A stretch of 5,407 bases of DNA from Verrucomicrobia bacterium UBA2970 (lineage in GTDB: Bacteria > Verrucomicrobiota > Verrucomicrobiia > Limisphaerales > AAA164-E04). The DNA is taken from contig DEAY01000282.1 in assembly GCA_002348345.1 (NCBI GenBank), forward strand, positions 577-5,983. The letters are read 5' to 3'. The notes beneath the pieces are model-generated. The model was not told where the DNA came from. It saw only the letters and a program-made list of their open reading frames with translations, and searched no databases. A program made the position numbers and the translations under genes. Every line of letters starts with the position of its first letter. Within the stretch, counting starts at the first letter, position 1. Positions 1-5,401 of the stretch are shown in pieces.

Positions 1-1
1 C

Positions 2-1159
2 GGCTGTGCCCGGTGCCACGACCACAAACACGATCCCATTACCCAACTCGAATACTATCAGTTGGCGGCCGCCTTCGAAGGCACGGTGAGCCATCAGCTC
101 TCCCTTCCGGCGTCCGATGGCGCATTGACCATCTTTGCGGCGACCGAAGTCATCAATGGACGGATTCCGATGGTCGTCGTTTCCGAACCATCATTTCGAA
201 ACCTGCCGAGCATCGAAGCCACCATGCGATTCCTCGAACGAGGGGATCCGGACCGACCTCGACAGGTGGTCTCCCTCGCCTTTCCTGGTGTTCTCACCCC
301 TCGGAGTCTTGAGGCCCCTCCTCACCGCCATTCCGGGGAGAACGGACGAGCGGCACTGGCGAGGTGGATCACCGATACGCCCCATGGAGCTGGCCCCCTG
401 CTGGCACGAGTGATCGTTAACCGTCTCTGGCAGGGCTACTTTGGCCGGGGCATTGTGGCCACCCCAAACGACTTCGGTCGCCACGGTGAAGAACCCACTC
501 ATCCCGACCTGCTGGAATGGCTCGCTTCGGAGTTGATTCGACATCAGTGGCGGCTCAAGCCCATCCATCGGCTGATCGCCACCAGTGCCACGTTTCAACA
601 AGCCTACGATTCCGCGGCGACGAACCCCTCCCTCGAATCCCACCAACGAGTCGATCCCCACAATCGTCTGCATTGGCGTCGCTCTCCTCGTCGACTTGAG
701 GCGGAAGCCATCCGAGATTCACTCTTGCAAGTCAGCGGTCAATTGGACCGAACCCTCCACGGTCCCAGTGAACCCGATCCCAACGCCCCGCGAAGAAGTG
801 TTTACTTGCGGGTCAAGCGATCGAAGCGGATCCCATTGCTTCAACTCTTTGACGCCCCCGATGCGTTGCAGCCGCTCGGGACGCGCCCTGCCACGGCCAC
901 CGCACCGCAGGGACTCGCCCTGCTGAATAGCCCCTTCGTCGATTCCCTGGTTCACGCCTTCACCGACCGCGTGCTGCATGCATCGGGACCCAGCCCTGAA
1001 GACCGGATTCACCAGGCCTATGTTTGGGCGCTGGGACGACCACCCACGCCGGCGGAACGAGCGATCGGGACACCCTTTTTTAACGCGGGATCCCTCGAAC
1101 TCGTTCGTGATTTCTGTCAGGCGTTGCTCTGCCTCAACGAGTTTCTTTATGTCGAATGA
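2..1159 (+). CDS. DUF1549/DUF1553 (PSCyt2-PSD1) domain protein, 5'-truncated by the window edge
   Basis: The reading frame is open from base 2 and enters from outside the window, so the true start is not visible. About 385 residues are present. The first residues read GCARCHDHKHDPITQLEYYQ, the CxxCH-containing end of a DUF1549 domain (Cys at nt 5-7 and 14-16, His at 17-19). After a variable linker comes the DUF1553 (PSD1) domain, from about ARWITDTPHGAGPLLARVIV, with the family landmarks VNRLWQGYFGRGIV, NDFGRHGEEPTHPDLLEWLA and HRLIATSATFQQ. It ends LCLNEFLYVE, a normal family C-terminus, so the 3' end is complete. Full-length members often carry an N-terminal planctomycete-type cytochrome c domain; whether this one does cannot be seen. 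The molecular function of the family is not established, although CxxCH suggests haem binding or redox chemistry. The DUF1501 gene follows with an 11-bp overlap, the usual partner in this phylum. An internal TTG at nt 62 is not the start, because homology continues upstream of it. Confidence 0.93.
   Translation, partial: GCARCHDHKHDPITQLEYYQLAAAFEGTVSHQLSLPASDGALTIFAATEVINGRIPMVVVSEPSFRNLPSIEATMRFLERGDPDRPRQVVSLAFPGVLTPRSLEAPPHRHSGENGRAALARWITDTPHGAGPLLARVIVNRLWQGYFGRGIVATPNDFGRHGEEPTHPDLLEWLASELIRHQWRLKPIHRLIATSATFQQAYDSAATNPSLESHQRVDPHNRLHWRRSPRRLEAEAIRDSLLQVSGQLDRTLHGPSEPDPNAPRRSVYLRVKRSKRIPLLQLFDAPDALQPLGTRPATATAPQGLALLNSPFVDSLVHAFTDRVLHASGPSPEDRIHQAYVWALGRPPTPAERAIGTPFFNAGSLELVRDFCQALLCLNEFLYVE
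1149..1159 (+). other. Stop/start overlap coupling DUF1553 and DUF1501 genes
   Basis: The 11 bases ATGTCGAATGA contain the start codon of the DUF1501 gene and, in another frame, the TGA stop of the DUF1553 gene. No clear Shine-Dalgarno sequence lies in the preceding bases (CAACGAGTTTCTTT). Terminating ribosomes therefore probably re-initiate here. That the two are one transcription unit is inferred from this overlap. Confidence 0.7.
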
Positions 1160-2702
1160 ACTCAATCCGTCCTGGGATCGACGGCAATGGCTTCAACGAG
1201 TCGGGCTGGGAGCCGGGGCCGTGGCCTTCGATCTCATTCACGCCCTCGACCACACGACCGCACCGATGAAACCGCGCCCCCCCCATTTTCAGGGGGTCAA
1301 GAGCGTGATTTGGATAGTGCTTAATGGAGGTCCTAGTCAGGTGGACACCTGGGATTACAAACCAGAGCTCCAGCGGCGCCACGGTCAAGCGCTCCGGGGA
1401 GCCGACCCGCGAAGGGGGTTCTTCGAGACCAGCGGCCAGCTACTTGCCTCACCCTTTGCCTTTCAGCAATATGGTCAGTCGGGATCCTGGTCCTCCGAGA
1501 TCTTTCCCTTTCTCAATCGTCAGATCGACAAACTGGCATTCGTGCACTCCTGCTACTCCCGGTCGAACAACCACAGTCCCGCACTCTTTGAAATGAACAC
1601 GGGAATGAGTCGCATGGGCTTTCCCTGCGTCGGATCCTGGATCGCCTACGGATTGGGAACCGAGAATCAAAACCTGCCGGCCTTCATCGCGATGACCGAT
1701 GCCCAAGGGCGAGGCTTACCCAAGAACCAAGCACAAAACTGGGGGAACGGTTTTCTGCCGAGCGTCTTTCAAGGAACACGACTCAAGAACGGCCCTACGC
1801 CAGTGAACAATCTGAGGCGATCGGGAGGCGTCAGCCAAAAGAGACAACGCTCGCTCCTGAACCTGGTCGAAACACTCAATCGAAAGCATCAAGCTCGTTA
1901 CCCTGATCAATCGGAACTTTCCGCTAGAATCGAAGCCATGGCGTTGGCGTTTCGAATGCAAACGGAAGCACCGGACATCTTCTCGATTGAGAACGAATCG
2001 AACCGTACTCGGCGCCTCTACGGATTGGAACACCCCACCGCCCGGCATTTTGGCCGCCAATGCCTGCTGGCCCGAAAACTGGTTGAGTCAGGAGTCCGAT
2101 TCATTCAGATCTTCAGTGGCGGCACCGAGAATGCAAAGAGTTGGGACGGCCATAACAATATTGACAGCAATCATCGGCACTTCGCCATGGAAACGGATCA
2201 GGGAATGGCCGCACTGCTCCAGGACCTGGCGGACCGTGGACTGCTCGAATCGACCCTGGTGATTTGCGGCGGCGAATTCGGCCGCACCTCAGATTCCCAG
2301 AAAGGCGGCACGGGACGTGATCATAACCCCAACGCCTTCACCTGGTGGTTTGCCGGAGGAAACGTCCGAGGCGGCGCTCACGTGGGAATGACCGACGAAG
2401 TCGGCTATCAAGCGGTCGAACGCCGGGTCAACATTCACGATTTGCATGCGACCCTGCTTCACTGCTGCGGTCTAGATCATGAACAGCTCACCTACCGCTT
2501 CAATGGTCGAGATTTCCGTCTCACCGATGTCCATGGTCACGTCATCTCCGAGCTGATCGCCTCCTCCCATGGGGAGGCGAATGGATCGGCTCACCGACCC
2601 TCGGAGCGTCAAAGCGGCTCACCACGATCCCCGCTTCCTCCCGCTCGCAGCGAGACTCCGGCACCACCCGGCTCAATGGGAGCCCTGCCACAAATCGCTT
2701 AG
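1149..2702 (+). CDS. DUF1501 family protein with twin-arginine signal
   Basis: The product is 517 residues from ATG 1149. The frame is open further upstream, to 978, but that part is the shadow of the DUF1553 gene, and homology to the family begins with the signal sequence. Residues 11-30 (RRQWLQRVGLGAGAVAFDLI) form a Tat-type signal, a twin arginine then a small hydrophobic stretch, pointing to export of a folded protein. Family landmarks follow in order: IWIVLNGGPSQVDTWDYKPE (55-74), CYSRSNNHSPA (135-145), YGLEHPTARHFGRQCLLARK (291-310), GVRFIQIFSGG (315-325), SWDGHNNI (331-338), ICGGEFGRTSDSQKGGTGRD (372-391) and NIHDLHATLLH through RDFRLTDVHGHVI (428-466). DUF1501 is related to the alkaline phosphatase/sulfatase fold, but no substrate is established. 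The conserved part ends near residue 471. The last 46 residues are a Ser/Pro/Arg/Gly-rich tail that I do not recognise as part of the family. No strong ribosome site precedes the start, so coupling to the upstream gene is likely. Confidence 0.93.
   Translation: MSNELNPSWDRRQWLQRVGLGAGAVAFDLIHALDHTTAPMKPRPPHFQGVKSVIWIVLNGGPSQVDTWDYKPELQRRHGQALRGADPRRGFFETSGQLLASPFAFQQYGQSGSWSSEIFPFLNRQIDKLAFVHSCYSRSNNHSPALFEMNTGMSRMGFPCVGSWIAYGLGTENQNLPAFIAMTDAQGRGLPKNQAQNWGNGFLPSVFQGTRLKNGPTPVNNLRRSGGVSQKRQRSLLNLVETLNRKHQARYPDQSELSARIEAMALAFRMQTEAPDIFSIENESNRTRRLYGLEHPTARHFGRQCLLARKLVESGVRFIQIFSGGTENAKSWDGHNNIDSNHRHFAMETDQGMAALLQDLADRGLLESTLVICGGEFGRTSDSQKGGTGRDHNPNAFTWWFAGGNVRGGAHVGMTDEVGYQAVERRVNIHDLHATLLHCCGLDHEQLTYRFNGRDFRLTDVHGHVISELIASSHGEANGSAHRPSERQSGSPRSPLPPARSETPAPPGSMGALPQIA
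2559..2578 (+). other. GC-rich hairpin at the end of the DUF1501 domain
   Basis: The sequence GCCTCCTCCCATGGGGAGGC folds into an 8-bp stem, including one G-T wobble, around a 4-base CCAT loop. It sits at codons 471-477 of the DUF1501 gene, exactly where the conserved domain ends. No T-tract follows on either strand, so it is not a canonical intrinsic terminator. It could be a relic of one, a pause or mRNA-stability element, or chance in G+C-rich DNA. Confidence 0.4.
2673..2702. other. Tail-to-tail overlap of convergent genes (30 bp)
   Basis: The + strand DUF1501 frame stops with TAG at 2700-2702. The - strand ceramidase-like gene stops with TGA at 2675-2673. The last ten codons of each gene therefore lie on the same DNA. 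The ceramidase-like C-terminus (LVEQSARVLSDLWQG) looks normal for its family, so the overlap seems to result from extension of the DUF1501 frame. Confidence 0.85.
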
Positions 2703-4181
2703 CACCCTTGCGGATTGCTCCACCAGCACATCACCGCCCTGGGGGCCCACCACGCCGTCAACAATGCGGGCGCTGTATCCTCCTCCGGCAACCGCTCGCT
2801 CGGTGGGGAGATACCCTCCGCAGGCAGCCGCGAGTTGGATGATCATGGTTTGCCTCGCGGGACTCCGCGCTTTGATTCGAATCCCATAATCCGTGTAAAG
2901 CTCAAAGGGGTTCGTGGCGATGGCCAGGTCGCCAAGCCGCAAAAAGTGCAGCTCGGCATGATAGTGAGGGTCTTCCTTTTGGTGCTCGAAGCGATTCATG
3001 AGGGTACGGCTGACCCGCCACTCGATGTACTCATGACTCGCCAACTCGTCGGTCCGATTCTTCCCCGACTCAAAGCGATTGCGTGCTTCGGCATATCGTT
3101 CGTCTGACACCTTCCAAACAGGAAGCGGCACTCTCTGGACTCGATGTTCAAAAGGCAATTGGCGGTGGATCTCCTCCTCGGCCCGGGGCATCGCTTCCTC
3201 AACCGCACGCAGCAGCCGATGCGCAATCTCTTGACGCGGACTGCGGCCTGCCCGATCGCGTAATCTGCCTTCCGCGTTCCGGTTCCACATCAAATGGGGA
3301 GATTGATCTCCGGCCGCACCACAGAGAGAGAGAATATTGAGATCCGCTGAAAACCTTTCCCGAAGCCTCCGACGGGTATCATACCAAAAATCAGCAGAGA
3401 GGTAGGTTTCGCCCTCCACTTCCTGAGACGGACACGAGACATTGATCATCAACCCCCGCAAGGTGCCTCCCCTCCAGAAACAGACCAAGTCCACAGCATG
3501 ATCGCTCCCCCCTTCAAGGTGAGAGAACCCCGCCGCCTCCGTACCTCCATACATTCGAGCCGTTCCGTCGGCGTAGACGGCCCGCCGATTCCGGGCAACG
3601 AGGGCATGCCCCAGCGCCGTGCTCATCCCCCCGGGTTCCCGCTGATTCCACGCCTCAATGACGATTCGGCTCAAGCGGGCCACCAACAGGGAACCGTAGG
3701 CGCGAGGGAGCATGACACGTTCCTGATCCGGCGGGATCCGGTAGGCCCAACTTCCCATAAAATCATGCGGATGGAGATTGGTTTCCCGGGAATCGGTCAG
3801 GGCGGGCGAGGTGTGACTATGGGTCGCGGTGAGAAAGATTTTTTCCGGATCAAGCTCGGTGATTTGTTTCGCAACTTGCTCCCGGACCTGAGTCTGAATC
3901 GATTTGCGAATGCCCACGAGATCGCAAGAAACAAGCACCGCCTGATCAACCGAACCCAACTCGTTCTTCGTTTCAATCGCCAGGGCCGTCGCCTGAACCG
4001 GATCGTGAGCGACCCCACTAATGCGGGTATGATACTGACCGGCAATCGCCACCGGCTGATCCGGTGTAATGGAGATCGTGGCCCAGCCAAAGTGAAGCTG
4101 CCCCATCCCTGAACCTCGCTCGGCTCCCAATGCGGAAACAATCATGAAGGAAAGACCGAGGAAATAGGATGACGCCTTCAT
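2673..4181 (-). CDS. Neutral/alkaline ceramidase-like secreted hydrolase
   Basis: The product is 502 residues from ATG 4181. A GGAG ribosome site lies 6 bases upstream, and residues 1-20 (MKASSYFLGLSFMIVSALGA) form a Sec signal peptide. An upstream TTG at 4250 and an ATG at 4193 are in frame but would bury that signal. The neutral ceramidase N-terminal family (Ceramidase_alk) is recognised from FGWATISITPDQPVAIAGQY (31-50), HTRISG (51-56), LVSCDLVGIR (83-92), TATHSHTSPA (118-127, HxH at 121/123), ARNRRAVYADGTARMYGG (196-213), NVSCPSQEVEG (247-257) and GAAGDQSPHL (288-297). GDQSPH matches the family's GDVSPN amidase motif, making Ser294 the likely nucleophile. Glu427 in NPFELYTDYG and a Tyr in GGYLPTERAVAGGGY resemble the other zinc-site residues. 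At the expected second zinc histidine (NVSCPSQ) a His is not seen. The enzyme is shorter than classical bacterial ceramidases of about 650 residues and appears to lack their C-terminal domain. The substrate is therefore unproven: an amide such as a ceramide is possible, and chemistry on sugars or other lipids is not excluded. Confidence 0.88.
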   Translation of the reverse strand: MKASSYFLGLSFMIVSALGAERGSGMGQLHFGWATISITPDQPVAIAGQYHTRISGVAHDPVQATALAIETKNELGSVDQAVLVSCDLVGIRKSIQTQVREQVAKQITELDPEKIFLTATHSHTSPALTDSRETNLHPHDFMGSWAYRIPPDQERVMLPRAYGSLLVARLSRIVIEAWNQREPGGMSTALGHALVARNRRAVYADGTARMYGGTEAAGFSHLEGGSDHAVDLVCFWRGGTLRGLMINVSCPSQEVEGETYLSADFWYDTRRRLRERFSADLNILSLCGAAGDQSPHLMWNRNAEGRLRDRAGRSPRQEIAHRLLRAVEEAMPRAEEEIHRQLPFEHRVQRVPLPVWKVSDERYAEARNRFESGKNRTDELASHEYIEWRVSRTLMNRFEHQKEDPHYHAELHFLRLGDLAIATNPFELYTDYGIRIKARSPARQTMIIQLAAACGGYLPTERAVAGGGYSARIVDGVVGPQGGDVLVEQSARVLSDLWQGSH

Positions 4182-4187
4182 CAGAGG

Positions 4188-4191
4188 CTCC
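4188..4191 (-). promoter_or_regulatory. Ribosome binding site of the ceramidase-like gene
   Basis: On the - strand GGAG is followed by six bases (CCTCTG) and then the ATG at 4181. This is the best Shine-Dalgarno match among the in-frame candidate starts. Together with the signal peptide that begins there, it decides the start. The alternative ATG at 4193 overlaps this GGAG and has no comparable site of its own. Confidence 0.65.
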
Positions 4192-4224
4192 ATCGAACTC
4201 GGATTCCCCGCGAAAGGCAAGAAA

Positions 4225-4248
4225 GGAAACCCACTCGCGCGGAAACCC
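4225..4248. repeat. Short direct repeat upstream of the ceramidase-like gene
   Basis: GGAAACCC occurs at 4225-4232 and again at 4241-4248, separated by ACTCGCGC. On the - strand this reads GGGTTTCC twice, with a 16-bp period, ending 44 bases before the start codon. The position would suit an operator or activator site. The repeat is short and could be chance. Confidence 0.3.
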
Positions 4249-4302
4249 AATCCGATTTGACCCGCGTGCCACCCGAACGGATTCCAGAAGGTCGCCCCCT
4301 GA

Positions 4303-4314
4303 TCGGGATCCCGA
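4303..4314. repeat. Perfect 12-bp palindrome
   Basis: TCGGGATCCCGA is a perfect inverted repeat with no spacer, inside the non-coding gap. It could be a dimeric protein site. There is no second copy in the window and no T-run to make it a terminator. Confidence 0.3.
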
Positions 4315-4413
4315 GGGACTCAAAGCAGGAATCCATCAGTCTGGAGAACCCCGAACGATGTCGGCCTCCCCCCCTCTTCCCGGCTCCTCCGATGCCCCCT
4401 TCACAAGCCCACC

Positions 4414-4429
4414 ACAAGAGCGCTTTTGT
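4414..4429. repeat. Near-palindrome just after the prepilin-like stop codon
   Basis: ACAAGAGCGCTTTTGT is an inverted repeat of two 8-base arms with one mismatch, 9 bases beyond the TAG of the prepilin-like gene. As - strand RNA it gives a weak A-U-rich stem with an A-C mismatch and a GCGC loop, and no U-tract follows. Its position suggests a 3' end element, but its stability argues against an efficient terminator. Confidence 0.3.
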
Positions 4430-4438
4430 TCCATCGCG

Positions 4439-5152
4439 CTACCAGTGCTCCCGATGAGGCAGGTTGTCGTTGTTCCATCGTCGCCTCGCTTCGTCAGTGG
4501 CCGCCACCCAATCTTCCTGTCGATCCCACTCCACGTGTCCATCTCCAAAAACAATATTGGCCCCCAAACTGTGCCGTTTGCTCGGCCATTCGTGGTCAAC
4601 CAGGTCTGCAGGATCAATGGCCGTATCCCAATTGAGATCTGATTTGCTGTCGCCAACGATCACCATATCCGAAGGCACCAAAACCTTGGTTGCTTTCAAC
4701 TCCCCGTCATTAGGATCCCCGATATGCCCTCCCAAACCAAGGTGGGGTCTCGTCAATTCTTGAACCCCCCAATCGTTATAGCCGTAACTAAAACCACTCG
4801 TAGATCTCAGATTAAAAGGAAACTGATTCCCTGAGAGATCATTCGTTTTCCATTGAAAGATCGGTTTGTTCTGACCGCAAAAAAACAAATCGCGGGTTCC
4901 GACATACGGAAACACCCTTCCAGGCCAGACAATGACGCTCCGGCGAGTATCGTAATGGCCGGGATAAAACTCGGTATCATCGGTGTAGAGAATCATCGCG
5001 AGACCCAACTGACGCAGGTTGTTGCTGCAATGGACGGTTTTTGCTTTTGCCTTGGCTTGAGACAACGCTGGCAAAAGCATGCCAGCGAGGATCGCAATAA
5101 TGGCAATGACCACCAGCAACTCAATCAGGGTGAATCCTTTTTGGTTCTTCAT
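4439..5152 (-). CDS. Prepilin-like protein with type IV pilin N-terminus and H-X9-DG motif
   Basis: The product is 237 residues from ATG 5152. The N-terminus MKNQKG/FTLIELLVVIAI is a textbook type III (prepilin peptidase) signal. Cleavage is expected after Gly6, leaving N-methyl-Phe at +1 and the conserved Glu at +5 (E11). The hydrophobic helix continues to about residue 30, followed by the Ala/Lys-rich start of the helix (SQAKAKAKT) and NNLRQLGLAMILY. Near the C-terminus, H194 followed by nine residues and D204-G205 (HSLGANIVFGDG) exactly fits the prepilin-type processing-associated H-X9-DG motif found in DUF1559-like proteins of PVC bacteria. Cys42 and Cys92 may pair outside the cell. The expected location is the inner membrane or periplasm, as a pseudopilin of a type II secretion or type IV pilus-like machine. 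These proteins form very large paralogous families, so the exact role is unknown. A weak purine-rich site (AAAAGAA) precedes the start, and a sigma-54-type promoter lies upstream. Confidence 0.93.
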   Translation of the reverse strand: MKNQKGFTLIELLVVIAIIAILAGMLLPALSQAKAKAKTVHCSNNLRQLGLAMILYTDDTEFYPGHYDTRRSVIVWPGRVFPYVGTRDLFFCGQNKPIFQWKTNDLSGNQFPFNLRSTSGFSYGYNDWGVQELTRPHLGLGGHIGDPNDGELKATKVLVPSDMVIVGDSKSDLNWDTAIDPADLVDHEWPSKRHSLGANIVFGDGHVEWDRQEDWVAATDEARRRWNNDNLPHREHW

Positions 5153-5185
5153 GGTTCTTTTAGTTTACAGTTTGATTTTGGGTTA

Positions 5186-5203
5186 TCGGCTCCGTAGAAC
5201 CGA
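5186..5203 (-). promoter_or_regulatory. UNCG-type hairpin in the leader of the prepilin-like gene
   Basis: On the - strand TCGGTTCTACGGAGCCGA folds into a 7-bp stem (one G-U wobble) closed by C-UACG-G, an especially stable tetraloop of the UNCG class. If transcription starts near 5211, it occupies about nt 9-26 of a roughly 59-nt leader and ends 33 bases before the ATG. No T-tract follows. It may protect the mRNA 5' end or act as a leader control element. The fold is seen in the sequence; the role is inferred. Confidence 0.55.
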
Positions 5204-5220
5204 GTCATGCGAAACCCCCT

Positions 5221-5237
5221 ATGCAACTTTTATGCCA
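5221..5237 (-). promoter_or_regulatory. Sigma-54 (RpoN) -24/-12 promoter of the prepilin-like gene
   Basis: On the - strand TGGCATAAAAGTTGCAT matches the sigma-54 consensus TGGCAY-N5-TTGCW, with the invariant GG and GC separated by exactly 10 bases. The GC is at 5224-5223, predicting transcription start near 5211, about 59 bases before the start codon. Sigma-54 control is well known for type IV pilin genes such as pilA, so the match fits the gene it precedes. It implies a dedicated ATP-dependent enhancer-binding activator. A nearby lookalike (TTGGCATTTTTTGC) has only 8 bases between GG and GC and is not a promoter by this rule. Confidence 0.75.
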
Positions 5238-5298
5238 TGCAAAAAATGCCAAATCAAAGGGGTTTTTGATGCAAAAGAGTGTTAAAAACAGTTTTATG

Positions 5299-5322
5299 CG
5301 TGAAAAATCGTGTAAAAGCGTG
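5299..5322. promoter_or_regulatory. Three helically phased CGTG/CACG repeats, candidate activator site
   Basis: CGTG occurs at 5299-5302, 5309-5312 and 5319-5322, exactly 10 bp apart, each followed by A-rich bases (CGTGAAAAAT, CGTGTAAAAG, CGTGGGATTT). On the - strand this reads CACGCTTTTA, CACGATTTTT, CACGCATAAA. The block lies about 90-110 bp upstream of the predicted sigma-54 start, where enhancer-binding activators usually bind. All three copies face the same side of the helix. The activator is not identified. Confidence 0.45.
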
Positions 5323-5395
5323 GGATTTGCACAAAATATTTCCTGTGAAAATTGATCAAAATAATCAGAAAAAGCGCATTTTTGTGACCAAAAAA

Positions 5396-5401
5396 TTGAC
5401 A
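5396..5401 (+). promoter_or_regulatory. Possible -35 box (TTGACA) of a gene beyond the right edge
   Basis: TTGACA on the + strand is a perfect sigma-70 -35 hexamer. Its -10 box, if any, would lie past the end of the window. It would belong to a gene divergent from the prepilin-like gene. In DNA this A+T-rich a chance match is quite possible. Confidence 0.2.

Larger units (their letters stand above)
4182..4438. other. Gap between prepilin-like and ceramidase-like genes
   Basis: These 257 bp hold no gene that I can support. On the - strand I found no clear sigma-70 or sigma-54 promoter and no intrinsic terminator with a T-run. The gap contains a weak near-palindrome just after the upstream stop, a 12-bp palindrome, a run of seven C (4368-4374) and an 8-bp direct repeat near the ceramidase-like start. 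Read-through from the prepilin-like gene into the hydrolase is possible but not shown. Confidence 0.5.

Noticed and set aside
191..673. 160-codon open frame on the - strand
   Set aside because: It is antisense to the DUF1553 gene, whose family motifs cover the same bases, and shows no domain or ribosome site.
978..1148. 57-codon N-terminal extension of the DUF1501 protein
   Set aside because: The stretch is the DUF1553 gene in another frame. Starting there would bury the twin-arginine signal that begins after ATG 1149.
2587..2623. CGGCTCACC direct repeat in the DUF1501 tail
   Set aside because: Two 9-mers 28 bp apart in repetitive Ser/Pro/Arg codons; nothing else supports a function.
3498..4112. 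204-codon open frame on the + strand
   Set aside because: It lies wholly antisense to the well-supported ceramidase-like gene, has a basic, low-information product and no recognisable domain. It is a shadow of G+C-rich coding DNA.
4182..4250. Upstream TTG (4250) and ATG (4193) starts for the ceramidase-like gene
   Set aside because: Both would place 4-23 extra residues before a clean signal peptide, and only ATG 4181 has a well-spaced GGAG.
5239..5254. Second sigma-54-like element (TTGGCATTTTTTGCAT on the - strand)
   Set aside because: GG and GC are separated by 8 bases rather than the required 10.
5212..5265. AAACCCC / GGGGTTT inverted repeat flanking the sigma-54 promoter
   Set aside because: The arms are only 7 bp and 40 bases apart. 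There is no further pairing, so chance is the simpler explanation.
5251..5266. Possible IHF site (AATCAAAGGGGTTTTT)
   Set aside because: It has the AATCAA half, but the TTR half is not at the required 4-base spacing. I found no convincing IHF match in the control region.
5352..5359. TTGATCAA palindrome resembling an FNR/CRP-type box
   Set aside because: The FNR consensus needs four bases between TTGAT and ATCAA; here the halves are fused, so it does not fit.
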